Assembly: GCA_963920525.1 (NCBI GenBank)
Contig: OY986435.1
Span: 270,539,574-270,603,573 of the forward strand
Source of the DNA: Dichetophora obliterata
Taxonomy: Eukaryota > Arthropoda > Insecta > Diptera > Sciomyzidae
Direction of reading: 5' to 3'
Length of the DNA: 64,000 nt
Shown: positions 41,076 to 51,232 of the stretch, in pieces
How positions within the stretch are numbered: the first letter of the stretch is position 1
How the letters are laid out: each line of letters starts with the position of its first letter
Made by a program: the position numbers and the translations under genes
Notes under the pieces: model-generated
Told to the model about the DNA's origin: nothing
The model's database searches: none
What the model saw: the letters and a program-made list of their open reading frames with translations, nothing else

Positions 41076-43778
41076 AAAGTGTTCTACAACTCCTAAACTA
41101 CAAGAGATAGTGCAAACGGCATTTGGACAAAGGAGTATCCCTTCTTAAGGACGAGGACCTGGTGCTCATTTTAATGCATGAATCGTCCTTATCTGACATG
41201 TAGTTTTTATTTTAGAAAATAAATAAAAAAAATAAAAATTGACAAAAAAGGGCACATGAAATTAACATGAAATCTACTTTTTAAAATTATTTTAAGGATA
41301 CAGTCTTGTGGGCAGTAGCTTAAGGAACATTTTGATGCATAAATCGTCCTTTTATGATGTATGGTTTAGAAGTTATGGCTAAAAAATCAAAAAAATCGCA
41401 AAAAACCACGTCAAAAACTATGATTCATGTAAAAAATTTTAACTAAGATTCTTAAAAAAAAAATCAAATTCCAGAAAACTTTTTTCTGAATATGCAGTCT
41501 TGTGTATATATGTATTAGAAACAATTTGGTGTATAAATCGTCCTTGTAGAATGTATGGTTTGGGAGTTATGACGGAAAAGCACATGTTTTTGGCCAGCTT
41601 CCACTCCAAAAAGTGTTCTACAACTCCTAAACTACAAGAGATAGAGCAAACGGCATTTGGACAAAGGAGTATCCCTTCTTAAGGACGAGGACCTGGTGCT
41701 CATTTTAATGCATGAATCGTCCTTATCTGATATGTAGTTTTTATTTTAGAAAATAAATAAAAAAAATAAAAATTGACAACAAAGGGCACATGAAATTAAC
41801 ATGAAATCTAATTTTTAAAATTATTTTAAGGATACAGTCTTGTGGGCAGTAGCTTAAGGAACATTTTGATGCATAAATCGTCCTTTTATGAAGTATGGTT
41901 TCGAAGTTATGGCTAAAAAATCAAAAAAATCGCAAAAAAACCACGTCAAAAACTATGATTCTTGTAAAAAATTTTAACTAAGATTCTTGAAAAAAAATCA
42001 AATTCCAGAAAACTTTTTTCTGAATATGCAGTCTTGTGTATATATGTATTAGAAACAATTTGGTGTATAAATCGTCCTTGTAGGATGTATGGTTTGGGAG
42101 TTATGACGGAAAAAGCACATGTTTTTGGCCAGCTTCCACTCCAAAAAGTGTTTTACAACTCCTAAACTACAAGAGATAGAGCAAACGGCATTTGAACAAA
42201 GGAGTATGCCTTCTTAAGGACGAGGACCTGGTGCTCATTTTAATGCATGAATCGTCCTTATCTCATATGTAGTTTTTATTTTAGAAAATAAATAAGAAAA
42301 ATAAAAATTGACAAAAAAGGGCACATGAAATTAACATGAAATCTAATTTTAAAAATTATTTTAAGGACACAGTCTTTCAGAAAACTTTTTTCTGAATATG
42401 CAGTCTTGTGTATATATGTATTAGAAACAATTTGGTGTATAAATCGTCCTTGTAGGATGTATGGTTTGGGAGTTATGAGGGAAAAAGCACACGTTTTTGT
42501 CAGCTTCCACTCCAAAAAGTGTTCTACAACTCCTAAACTACAAGAGATAGTGCAAACGGCATTTGGACAAAGGAGTATCCCTTCTTAAGGACGAGGACCT
42601 GGTGCTCATTTTAATGCATGAATCGTCCTTATCTGATATGTAGTTTTTATTTTAGAAAATAAATAAAAAAAATAAAAATTGACAAAAAAGGGCACATGAA
42701 ATTAACATGAAATCTAATTTTTAAAATTATTTTAAGGATACAGTCTTGTGGGCAGTAGCTTAAGGAACATTTTGATGCATAAATCGTCCTTTTATGATGT
42801 ATGGTTTAGAAGTTATGGCTAAAAAATCAAAAAAATCGCAAAAAACCACGTCAAAAACTATGATTTATGTAAAAAATTTTAACTAAGATTCTTGAAAAAA
42901 AAAATCAAATTCCAGAAAACTTTTTTCTGAATATGCAGTCTTGTGTATATATGTATTAGAAACAATTTGGTGTATAAATCGTCCTTGTAGGATGTATGGT
43001 TTGGGAGTTATGAGGGAAAAAGCACATGTTTTTGGCCAGCTTCCACTCCAAAAAGTGTTCTACAACTCCTAAACTACAAGAGATAGTGCAAACGGCATTT
43101 GGACAAAGGAGTATCCCTTCTTAAGGACGAGGACCTGGTGCTCATTTTAATGCATGAATCGTCCTTATCTGATATGTAGTTTTTATTTTAGAAAATAAAT
43201 AAAAAAATAAAAATTGACAAAAAAGGGCACATGAAATTAACATGAAATCTAATTTTTAAAATTACTTTAAGGATACAGTCTTGTGGGCAGTAGCTTAAGG
43301 AACATTTTGATGCATAAATCGTCCTTTTATGATGTATGGTTTAGAAGTTATGGCTAAAAAATCAAAAAAATCGCAAAAAAACCACGTCAAAAACTATGAT
43401 TCATGTAAAAAATTTTAACTAAGATTCTTAAAAAAAAAATCAAATTCCAGAAAACTTTTTTCTGAATATGCAGTCTTGTGTATATATGTATTAGAAACAA
43501 TTTGGTGTATAAATCGGCATTGTAGGATGTATGGTTTGGGAGTTATGACGGAAAAAGCACATGTTTTTGGCCAGCTTCCACTCCAAAAGTGTTCTACAAC
43601 TCCTAAACTACAAGAGATAGAGCAAACGGCATTTTTACAAAGGATTATCCCTTCTTAAGGACAAGGACCTGGTGCTCATTTTAATGCATGAATCGTCCTT
43701 ATCTGATATGTAGTTTTTATTTTAGAAAATAAATAAAAAAAATAAAAATTGACAAAAAAGGGCACATGAAATTAACAT
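41076..43778. repeat. 534-bp satellite, second block (diverged margin)
   Basis: Resumes in phase after the insertion and continues in the same orientation, with monomer starts at 41,202, 41,736, 42,271, 42,642, 43,178 and 43,712. These monomers carry private variants absent from the core (tctgacatg, gtagaatgtatgg, gacaacaaaggg, an added A in cgcaaaaaaacc), so they are outside the homogenised zone. The block ends at attaacat where the retrotransposon inserted. Confidence 0.95.
42271..42641. repeat. Deleted 371-bp monomer
   Basis: About 163 bp is missing: the sequence passes from ggacacagtctt straight to tcagaaaactttttt near 42,375, so most of subunit a is gone. The junction differs from that of the 283-bp copies in the core and is an independent deletion not spread to other monomers. 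Confidence 0.88.
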
Positions 43779-43831
43779 TTTTTTTTGTATTTGTATTTTT
43801 GTATTTGTATTTATTTATTTCACTTAAATTA

Positions 43832-43865
43832 GTACAGTAAGATCTATGAAGGTCTTTTAGCGTAC
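43832..43865 (-). promoter_or_regulatory. 3'-terminal hairpin of the retrotransposon
   Basis: On the minus strand GTAC...AAGACC-TTCATA-GATCTT...GTAC can fold into a stem-loop just before the A-rich tail: 5 of 6 inner pairs, plus a self-complementary GTAC pair outside. The same architecture recurs at the 3' end of the second copy (50,772-50,802). Probable recognition site of the element's own reverse transcriptase; function inferred. Confidence 0.55.
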
Positions 43866-44131
43866 AACAATTTAAAAACATTATAATCAACAAAAAAACA
43901 TACAATAACGTTTAAAGCTTATAATAAAAATTTAACAATTTAAAAATTAAAATTTTAGCTTAAAATAAAATTTGAAATTTGAAAACATAATAATCAACAA
44001 AACACATAAAATAGAGCTTAAGACTTACAACTAAAATTTAACAAAGCAAACTAGAAAGAAAGATTTTATCATAGCTAGGCAAAGCAGGAGGAAAGGAAGT
44101 AAATAAAGCAGTATAAAAGAGAGGGGGAAAA
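43866..44131 (-). other. Retrotransposon 3' untranslated region
   Basis: AT-rich region between the RT stop codon and the terminal hairpin. It holds an imperfect direct duplication of about 110 bp: aaaacattataatcaacaa near 43,875 recurs as gaaaacataataatcaacaa near 43,981, and in both copies aatttaacaa follows. Confidence 0.6.
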
Positions 44132-45967
44132 TTAGGGGTTAGAGAAGTGGTCAATAATTGATAGCTTAAATTTGTTCACGCTGACAATACTTTTGATGTT
44201 TGAAGGAAGCGAGTTCCAGAGCTTGATGGCATTGATGAAAAAGAGCCGTTTGGTATGTAAACATGAATATCTTCGTAATATTAAATTAAGAGTTCTGTTC
44301 GATGCACTGAAACACAGGTTTTCGAAAAGGTATGATGGAGTCTTATTGATAATCAACTTGTGCAAAAATATGCAGTTTCTTGCATTTAAATATCCTGTTA
44401 AAGTACATCCTAAAATTTCCCTACTTTTTTCAGATACATGGTCAAATCGTCTTAAGTCAAAAATATATCTAGTCAAGTCATTAAACACAACAAGAATTTT
44501 GTGCTCAGAATGAGAGTCAAATTTACTGTAAACTAACTCGGAGTAAGCAATTATAGGCAACATGAGTTGAACAACAAGTTTTTTTTTTGTCAAGGTAGGG
44601 GTAAGCTTAGACGTTAAACGGAGGCATCTAAGAGTATAATATATTCTTTTTATTATGTAATTCACATGGTCAGTACAAGTAAGTTTTGAATTGATATAAA
44701 ATCCTAAATTTTTCACTTTGTCAACTATTTTTAGAGGATTGCCATTAAGACTAAGTGTCGGAATTTCATTGAAGTCAAGTTTATCCTTGGATATAGGAAG
44801 AATGTACGATTTGTTGGCATTCAGGCAGAGATCGTTTTCAGAAGCCCACCTCGAAATAGCATTCAAGTCATCATTAAGCCTAAAGCATAGATCTTCAAGT
44901 AGTCCAATCCGGTTTGAAGAATATAATTGAATGTCGTCGGCATATGCATGCATTGTCATATCATTACATATAGTAAAAATGTCGTTAATAAATAAAGTAA
45001 ATAGCAGTGGTCCAAGAATGGATCCTTGAGGAACACCTGCTTTTATTTCTGCGTAGTCAGACAGCGCATTTACAATTTTTACTCTTTGCTTCCTGTCTTT
45101 TAGATAGTTAGCAATTAAAAGAGCAGCGCCATTACTGAACCCAAACTCAATTTTCAGTTTTCGAATTAAAATATTATGATTTACACTGTCAAATGCTTTA
45201 GAAAAGTCAAGAAGACACAGGAGTGTTATATTACCAGCGTCATAATTTATGCGTATATCATCTTGAATCTTTAGCATTGCTGTTGCGCAACTATGTCCAG
45301 TTCTAAAACCAGATTGGTACAGTGAAAGCAGTTTATAAGAATCTAAATACTCATTAATTTGCTTACACATCAAGGATTCACAGACTTTTGAGAAAGAGCA
45401 TAGAATACTAATAGGTCTAAAATCTTTCATAGAGGAAGCATTATTGACTTTACCAATTGGTATAATTGTGGCTAGCTTCCAAGTGTTAGGAAAACATGAG
45501 GCAGTAAAACAGTGGTTTATAACATGTGTGAGAGGTTTAATGATGAACGGCAAAATAATTTTAATAAACTGCAAAGGAATGCCATCACTACCAATGGCAT
45601 TAGACTTAATTTTCATAACTGACAATATTACATCATTTTCATCAACATTACAGAAAGAGAACTGGTCATTAACAAGATGATTACGAGTGTTACGAGCATT
45701 ACATTCATTTACACTAATATTGGCTGGTGATCTAAACAGAAAATAGTTATTAAGACTATTGGGTTCAATATCGCACTTTTGATCATCTTTATTACCTACA
45801 CCTAAGCAACGAATATTTTTCCAAAGAATTTTTGAAGGAAGAGCTGTATTTAATTTCTTAAAGAAGAATTTTTTTTTTAGACTGTCTAATAATAGAAATG
45901 GCAGTATTGCGAGCATGTTTGTATTATTCCCAGTTTTCATTAGTAGGGTGTCTTTTCCATTTAACAT
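44132..45967 (-). CDS. Reverse transcriptase of the non-LTR element (partial)
   Basis: 611-codon open frame encoding an RNA-directed DNA polymerase that would copy element RNA at a nicked chromosomal target. Visible RT blocks: GSDGIP (126-131), DFRPISIL (182-189), the fingers segment YQSGFRTGHS (217-226), catalytic LLDFSKAFD (252-260), GVPQGSILGPLLF (311-323) and the catalytic YADD (342-345). A C-terminal thumb and maturase-like region follows to residue 611, ending with LFFINAIKLWNSLPSN and so on. No RNase H domain. The first 33 or so residues are in the wrong frame: the ancestral frame crosses a 10-base T-run (45,869-45,878), where a frameshift separates it from the upstream coding part. 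True RT homology starts near FFFKKLNTALPSK. The catalytic motifs are intact, so the insertion is not very old, but the product lacks the endonuclease and is unlikely to act alone. Confidence 0.9.
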   Translation of the reverse strand: MLNGKDTLLMKTGNNTNMLAILPFLLLDSLKKKFFFKKLNTALPSKILWKNIRCLGVGNKDDQKCDIEPNSLNNYFLFRSPANISVNECNARNTRNHLVNDQFSFCNVDENDVILSVMKIKSNAIGSDGIPLQFIKIILPFIIKPLTHVINHCFTASCFPNTWKLATIIPIGKVNNASSMKDFRPISILCSFSKVCESLMCKQINEYLDSYKLLSLYQSGFRTGHSCATAMLKIQDDIRINYDAGNITLLCLLDFSKAFDSVNHNILIRKLKIEFGFSNGAALLIANYLKDRKQRVKIVNALSDYAEIKAGVPQGSILGPLLFTLFINDIFTICNDMTMHAYADDIQLYSSNRIGLLEDLCFRLNDDLNAISRWASENDLCLNANKSYILPISKDKLDFNEIPTLSLNGNPLKIVDKVKNLGFYINSKLTCTDHVNYIIKRIYYTLRCLRLTSKLTPTLTKKKLVVQLMLPIIAYSELVYSKFDSHSEHKILVVFNDLTRYIFDLRRFDHVSEKSREILGCTLTGYLNARNCIFLHKLIINKTPSYLFENLCFSASNRTLNLILRRYSCLHTKRLFFINAIKLWNSLPSNIKSIVSVNKFKLSIIDHFSNP

Positions 45968-46235
45968 AAAGTTTGCTTCTTTTATTTATGGCAACTTTGA
46001 CATGTGACGTGTACCATGGACAAAACTTGTTACTAACTATAGACTCACGAATGGGAACAAAGTTATCAAAAGCATATTTGACGTGTGAAACGAGAACATT
46101 TAACTTATCATCAACAGATTGGCTGAACCAACAGTCATTCCAACAGATGCTAGACAAATAATCATACAACAGAGAGTAATCAATGGACTTGAAATCACGA
46201 TACGTAACAGATACTTGAGAAGAAAGATTTTTTTA
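45879..46235 (-). pseudogene. Post-endonuclease linker of the same element, broken
   Basis: Reads YRDFKSIDYSLLYDYLSS..., then FDNFVPIRE, PWYTSHVKVAINKRSKLYVK and WKRHPTNENWE. This pattern (a W-containing helix, a P[IL][KR] motif, then PW[YF]T and a basic helix) is typical of the segment between endonuclease and RT in jockey/CR1 ORF2 proteins. A TAA stop at 45,924-45,926 interrupts it after NENWE. The same frame then continues YKHARNTAISIIRQSKKK to the T-run, where a frameshift leads into the RT frame. One nonsense mutation and one frameshift therefore disable ORF2. Confidence 0.75.
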
Positions 46236-46415
46236 TATAAAATTATGCTTTCTAATTTCTTTCTATTTTACAACAATCGAAGTGGTAGTGTTAATGTGTT
46301 CGTTGTTTAATTTCATTTTTAAACCAAACCATCACTTCAATAACTGCGCGATTACCTGCAGCTTAATGCAGAGCGACAAAAACACGTCCAATCGCGACCA
46401 ACTTTTATCTTCGTA

Positions 46416-49400
46416 AACATGAAATCTAATTTTTAAAATTATTTTAAGGATACAGTCTTGTGGGCAGTAGCTTAAGGAACATTTTGATGCATAAATCGTC
46501 CTTTTATGATGTATGGTTTAGAAGTTATGGCTAAAAAATCAAAAAAATCGCAAAAAACCACGTCAAAAACTATGATTCTTGTAAAAAATTTTAACTAAGA
46601 TTCTTGATAAAAAATCAAATTCAAGAAAACTTTTTTCTGAATATGCAGTCTTGTGTATATATGTATTAGAAACAATTTGGTGTATAAATCGTCCTTGTAG
46701 GATGTATGGTTTGGGAGTTATGACGGAAAAAGCACATGTTTTTGGCCAGCTTCCACTCCAAAAAGTGTTCTACAACTCCTAAACTACAAGAGTTAGAGCA
46801 AACGGCATCTGGACAAAGGAGTATTCCTTCTTAAGGACGAGGACCTGGTGCTCATTTTAATGCATGAATCGTCCTTATCTGATATGTAGTTTTTATTTTA
46901 GAAAATAAATAAAAAAAATAAAAGTTGACAAAAAAGGGCACATGAAATTAACATGAAATCTAATTTTTAAAATTATTTTAAGGATACAGTCTTGTGGGCA
47001 GTAGCTTAAGGAACATTTTGATGCATAAATCGTCCTTTTATGATGTATGGTTTAGAAGTTATGGCTAAAAAATCAAAAAAATCGCAAAAAACCACGTCAA
47101 AAACTATGATTCATGTAAAAAATTTTAACTAAGATTCTTGAAAAAAAATCAAATTCTAGAAAACTTTTTTTGAATATGCAGTCTTGTGTATATATGTATT
47201 AGAAACAATTTGGTGTATAAATGGTCCTTGTAGGATGTATGGTTTGGGAGTTATGACGGAAAAAGCACATGTTTTTGGCCAGCTTCCACTCCAAAAAGTG
47301 TTCTACAACTCCTAAACTACAAGAGATAGAGCAAACGGCATTTGGACAAAGGACTATCCTTTCTTAAGGACGAGGACCTGGTGCTCATTTTAATGCATGA
47401 ATCGTCCTTATCTGATATGTAGTTTTTATTTTAGAAAATAAATAAAAAAAATAAAAATTGACAAAAAAGGGCACATGAAATTAACATGAAATCTAATTTT
47501 TAAAATTATTTTAAGGATACAGTCTTGTGGGCAGTAGCTTAAGGAACATTTTCATGCATAAATCGTCCTTTTATGATGTATGGTTTAGAAGTTATGGCTA
47601 AAAAATCAAAAAAATCGCAAAAAACCACGTCAAAAACTATGATTCATGTAAAAAATTTTAGCTAAGATTCTTGAAAAAAAATCAAATTCCAGAAAACTTT
47701 TTTCAAACTTTTTTCTGAAAAAGTCTTGTGTATATATGTATTAGAAACAATTTGGTCTATAAATCGTCCTTGTAGGATGTATGGTTTGGGAGTTATGACG
47801 GAAAAAGCACATGTTTTTGGTCAGCTTCCACTCCAAAAAGTGTTCTACAACTCCTAAACTACAAGAGATAGAGCAAACGGCATTTGGACAAAGGAGTATC
47901 CCTTCTTAAGGACGAGGACCTGGTGCTCATTTTAATGCATGAATCGTCCTTATCTGATATGTAGTTTTTATTTTAGAAAATAAATAAAAAAAATAAAAAT
48001 TGACAAAAAAGGGCACATGAAATTAACATGAAATCTAATTTTTAAAATTATTTTAAGGCTACAGTCTTGTGGACAATAGCTTAAGGAACATTTTGATGCA
48101 TAAATCGTTCTTTTATGATGTATGGTTTAGAAGTTATGGCTAAAAAATCAAAAAAATCGCAAAAAACCACGTCAAAAACTATGATTCTGTAAAAAATTTT
48201 AACTAAGATTCTTAAAAAAAAAATCAAATTCCAGAAAACTTTTTTCTGAATATGCAGTCTTGTGTATATATGTATTAGAAACAATTTGGTGTATAAATCG
48301 TCCTTGTAGGATGTATGGTTTGGGAGTTATGACGGAAAAAGCACATGTTTTTGGCCAGCTTCCACTCCAAAAAGTGTTCTACAACTCCTAAACTACAAGA
48401 GATAGAGCAAACGGCATTTGGACAAAGGAGTATCCCTTCTTAAGGACGAGGACCTGGTGCTCATTTTAATGCATGAATCGTCCTTATCTGATATGTAGTT
48501 TTTATTTTAGAAAATAAATAAAAAAATAAAAATTGACAAAAAAGGGCACATGAAATTAACATGAAATCTTTGAAAATTATTTTAAGGATACAGTCTTGTG
48601 GACAGTAGCTTAAGGAACATTTTGATGCATAAATCGTCCTTTTATGATGTATGGTTTAGAAGTTATGGCTAAAAAATCAAAAAAATCGCAAAAAACCACG
48701 TCAAAAACTATGATTCATGTAAAAAATTTTAACTAAAATTCTTGAAAAAAAATCAAATTCCAGAAAACTTTTTTCTGAATATGCAGTCTTGTGTATATAT
48801 GTATTAGAAACAATTTGGTGTATAAATCGTCCTTGTAGGATGTATGGCTTGGGAGTTATGACGGATAAAGCACATGTTTTTGGCCAGCTTCCACTCCAAA
48901 AAGTGTTCTACAACTCCTAAACTACAAGAGATAGAGCAAACGGCATTTGGACAAAGGAGTATCCCTTCTTAAGGACGAGGACCTGGTGCTCATTTTAGCC
49001 ATAACTTCTAAACCATACATCATAAAAGGACGATTTATGCATCAAAATGTTCCTTAAGCTACTGCCCACAAGACTGTATCTTTAAAATAATTTTAAAAAT
49101 TAGATTTCATGTTAATTTGGTGTATAAATTGTCCTTGTAGGATGTATGGTTTGGGAGTTATGAGGGAAAAAGCACATGTTTTTGGTCAGCTTCCACTCCA
49201 AAAAGTGTTCTACAACTCCTAAACTACAAGAGTTAGAGCAAACGGCATCTGGACAAGGGAGTATCCCTTCTTAAGGACGAGGACCTGGTGCTCATTTTAA
49301 TGCATGAATCGTCCTTATCTGATATGTAGTTTTTATTTTAGAAAATAAATAAAAAAAATAAAAATTGACAAAAAAGGGCACATGAAATTAACATGAAATC

Positions 49401-49663
49401 TAATTTTTAAAATTATTTTAAGGACACAGTCTTGTGGGCAGTAGCTTAAGGAACATTTTGATGCATAAATCGTCCTTTTATGATGTATGGTTTAGAAGTT
49501 ATGGCTAAAAAATCAAAAAAATCGCAAAAAACCACGTCAAAAACTATGATTCATGTAAAAAATTTTAACTAAGATTCTAGAAAAAAATCAAATTCCAGAA
49601 AACTTTTTTCTGAATATGCAGTCTTGTGTATATATGTATTAGAAACAATTTGGTGTGTAAATC
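46416..49663. repeat. 534-bp satellite, third block (terminal margin)
   Basis: Satellite resumes mid-monomer at aacatgaaatc and runs to tggtgtgtaaatc at 49,663, where similarity stops abruptly. Starts lie at 46,888, 47,421, 47,963, 48,497 and 49,328. It is the most damaged block: a 9-bp duplication of cttttttc near 47,700, loss of several bases near 48,568, an inversion at 48,998-49,115, and many private substitutions. This is the outer end of the array. Confidence 0.94.
48998..49115 (-). repeat. Inverted satellite fragment within the array
   Basis: From gccataacttctaaaccat to catgttaatt the sequence is the reverse complement of the usual monomer segment running from aacatgaaatct to gttatggc. 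It follows a normal catttta and is followed at once by tttggtgtataaat in the normal direction. Roughly 120 bp was flipped, and the neighbouring parts of the monomer are missing, so two breakpoints and a loss are involved. Confidence 0.9.
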
Positions 49664-49939
49664 ACTTGTGTGAAGTTAGCATCCGGCGAAATGCAGCATC
49701 TGGCGAAAAAAAACTTAACAGAGGTATGTTAGCAACATAATTATGTTAACAACATCTTTTCGCAACAAATCCAGAGAGAATTTAACAAAAAAAAAGAAAT
49801 CGTGTGCAAGGTATGAAAGTTAGGATATTTTTTTAAATAAAAATTGTTTCATGGAATTACAAAATAAACAGTTTACTTAATTTTTTTATACAAAGTACAT
49901 TTATTTTATTTCTTTATATATATAAAAGACGAAAATATA
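49664..49939. other. AT-rich DNA without recognised features
   Basis: Begins at the satellite end with a short less AT-rich piece (gaagttagcatccggcg, then atctggcgaa) and continues as AT-rich sequence. No coding or structured feature seen; it may be the flank of the hAT remnant that follows. Confidence 0.5.
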
Positions 49940-50222
49940 TTATTTTTGATATATATCTATTGTATAATTCATAAAATTCATATTTTCTGGCATAATAATA
50001 CTAACATAAGAACGGTACATTTTTTGAGATAACTTAAGTCTTTGAAAAGCGAACTCTTTGGTAGCAAAATTTCTAGCCGAAGAGAAACATTTCTCGAACT
50101 CAACACTAGTTGGTGGAATTTTTATCAATCATATCAAATGCTTTTTGAAGCATATTACTGCGAGTGCCACCATTTAAATATATTTTTATTTCTTTTTTGA
50201 ACACTTTAGGTAAATTTAAATT
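49940..50222 (-). pseudogene. hAT-family transposase C-terminal remnant
   Basis: The minus strand reads IKIPPTSVEFEKCFSSARNF and then ATKEFAFQRLKLSQKMYRSY. This matches the hAT dimerisation-domain pattern: an IPxTSxxxERxFSxAGxxxTKxRxRL motif followed by a short hydrophobic helix. Upstream, in a different frame, LNLPKVFKKEIKIYL followed by NGGTRSNMLQKAFDMI fits the segment normally preceding that motif, so there is a frameshift near 50,125. The usual Glu-Arg of SERxFS is Phe-Glu-Lys here. The rest of the transposase (BED finger, catalytic core) is absent nearby. Degenerate DNA-transposon fossil, not functional. Confidence 0.75.
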
Positions 50223-50283
50223 TTTTTAAAAGTTTTTAGTCGAATGTTAAATTAAAGTTGTGTATTTTTGCAATTTGAAGGCA

Positions 50284-50355
50284 ATCCCGGGATCCCAAAA
50301 ATTCCGGAATTTTAGGCCTTATAATCCTGGGATTATCGGGACTGAAAAAAGTCCG
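50284..50355. repeat. Cluster of four short palindromes
   Basis: A locally GC-richer stretch with four inverted motifs in about 70 bp: atcccgggat (50,284-50,293), a 16-bp perfect palindrome centred on CCGG (50,298-50,313), ataatcc-tg-ggattat (50,321-50,336), and ggact/agtcc around an A-run (50,339-50,354). It lies about 60 bp upstream of the hAT remnant in that gene's direction, so it may belong to the same element as subterminal repeats; this is inference. Confidence 0.65.
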
Positions 50356-50379
50356 AGAACCCGGATTGGAGACCTTATT

Positions 50380-50740
50380 AGTGTGTAAAAATTATGTATA
50401 ATGAAGGTATAATTTAATTATTATTTAATTAGATAATATTGGTTATTAATAAATCCATCTATTCTTTACTTCAGCTGTTGCAGCAGTTGCAAAACAATTA
50501 AAATGCCCAAATATATATATATACATAAGCACAAAACTACCAATATAAAATATTTAATTTATAAGATTAATTTAATTAAATTTTACTAAAAATATTTCCA
50601 GTTTAAGATGTTATCAATTTAATATATACATACTATTATGTTGTATTTATAAAATGTATGTAATAAAAAAATAAACCAAAGATATGAAATTGTTTATTGA
50701 AAAAAAATGCATACAAAAATGTTTTAAGATAGTTTTAATA
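50380..50740. other. AT-rich DNA without recognised features
   Basis: Very AT-rich, with short TA-rich runs (for example atatatatatacata near 50,513). No gene, RNA or repeat family recognised. Confidence 0.5.
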
Positions 50741-50770
50741 TTTTATTTATTTATTTATTTATTTATTTAT
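50741..50770. repeat. (ATTT)n microsatellite tail
   Basis: About seven tandem tttatttatttatt units; the 3' tail of the minus-strand non-LTR relic. Confidence 0.85.
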
Positions 50771-50771
50771 A

Positions 50772-50802
50772 GTACGATAAGAACTTAGTTCTTTTAATGT
50801 AC
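50772..50802 (-). promoter_or_regulatory. 3'-terminal hairpin of the second element
   Basis: AAGAAC-TAA-GTTCTT on the minus strand is a perfect 6-bp stem with a 3-nt loop, flanked by GTAC on both sides, immediately before the repeat tail. Its architecture equals the hairpin at 43,832-43,865 although the stem bases differ. Confidence 0.55.
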
Positions 50803-51232
50803 AAGTTGGAATAATATTTTTAGGAATAGACAAATTAAAGATTTTCTTAAACCTAATTTAAACAAGTATACTTATTATAAAGTTAATCTTAATATTAAGT
50901 AGAAATAGAGAAATCAAGATAGAGTATAAAATTGAAGTAATTAAGAGAGAAGAAAAAAGAAGTAACAATAAGAAAGTATAGATTTGAAGAAAACTGGCGA
51001 ATTTATTAATCATTAATTAAAAGCGAAATGTTGAAATACGGCAAGTCTAAATCTTGTTATTTCCCTTAAAGCTCTTACATGGCTCGGTAAGGAATTCCAA
51101 AGACGAGTGGCATTAATAAAAAATAATGTTGTGGAGTTGAGGTAGTTAAAACTCGGTGGGGGTCAGCATGTAACTTCTTGTTGAGTGACCAAATCTAATT
51201 TTTTCAAACAAATAAGAAGGCGTAATAGGTAC

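Larger units (their letters stand above)
43774..46420 (-). mobile_element. 5'-truncated non-LTR retrotransposon (CR1/jockey-like)
   Basis: Minus-strand element inserted in the satellite between attaacat (left) and aaacatgaaatc (right). A 5-bp aacat occurs at both edges (43,774-43,778 and 46,416-46,420), the likely target duplication. Its 3' end is at the left, with an A-rich tail that reads on the plus strand as a T-run and then TTTGTAT-type repeats (43,779-43,822). It encodes the linker after the endonuclease domain and a full reverse transcriptase domain; the gag ORF and the endonuclease are absent, as in 5'-truncated products of target-primed reverse transcription. About 165 bp at its 5' end (46,250-46,415) is unrecognised. 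The absence of RNase H and the RT motifs place it in the broad CR1/L2/jockey assemblage; the exact clade is not resolved. Confidence 0.88.
50741..51232 (-). mobile_element. 3' end of a second, diverged non-LTR element
   Basis: A minus-strand relic related to the element at 43,779-46,415. Coding remnants read VPITPSYLFEKIRFGHSTRS, then, after a frameshift near 51,158, YLNSTTLFFINATRLWNSLP and SHVRALREITRFRLAVFQHF with a TAA stop at 51,013-51,015. These align with TPSYLFENLCF and LFFINAIKLWNSLPSN of the first element. After the stop come an AT-rich 3' UTR, a GTAC-flanked hairpin and a (TTTA)n tail (on the plus strand) at 50,741-50,770. Only the last 75 codons or so are present, so it is strongly 5'-truncated. 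Older than the first copy. Confidence 0.8.

Noticed and set aside
44172..45680. Plus-strand open frames of 70-113 codons over the retrotransposon.
   Set aside because: Antisense shadows of the reverse transcriptase frame.
1..49663. Hammerhead ribozyme in the satellite (GTC, ctgatatg and gaaac are all present).
   Set aside because: The core needs CUGANGA followed by GAAA in a defined arrangement. The monomer has ctgatatg or ctgatgt, and gaaac is far away and in the wrong order; no three-stem fold was apparent.
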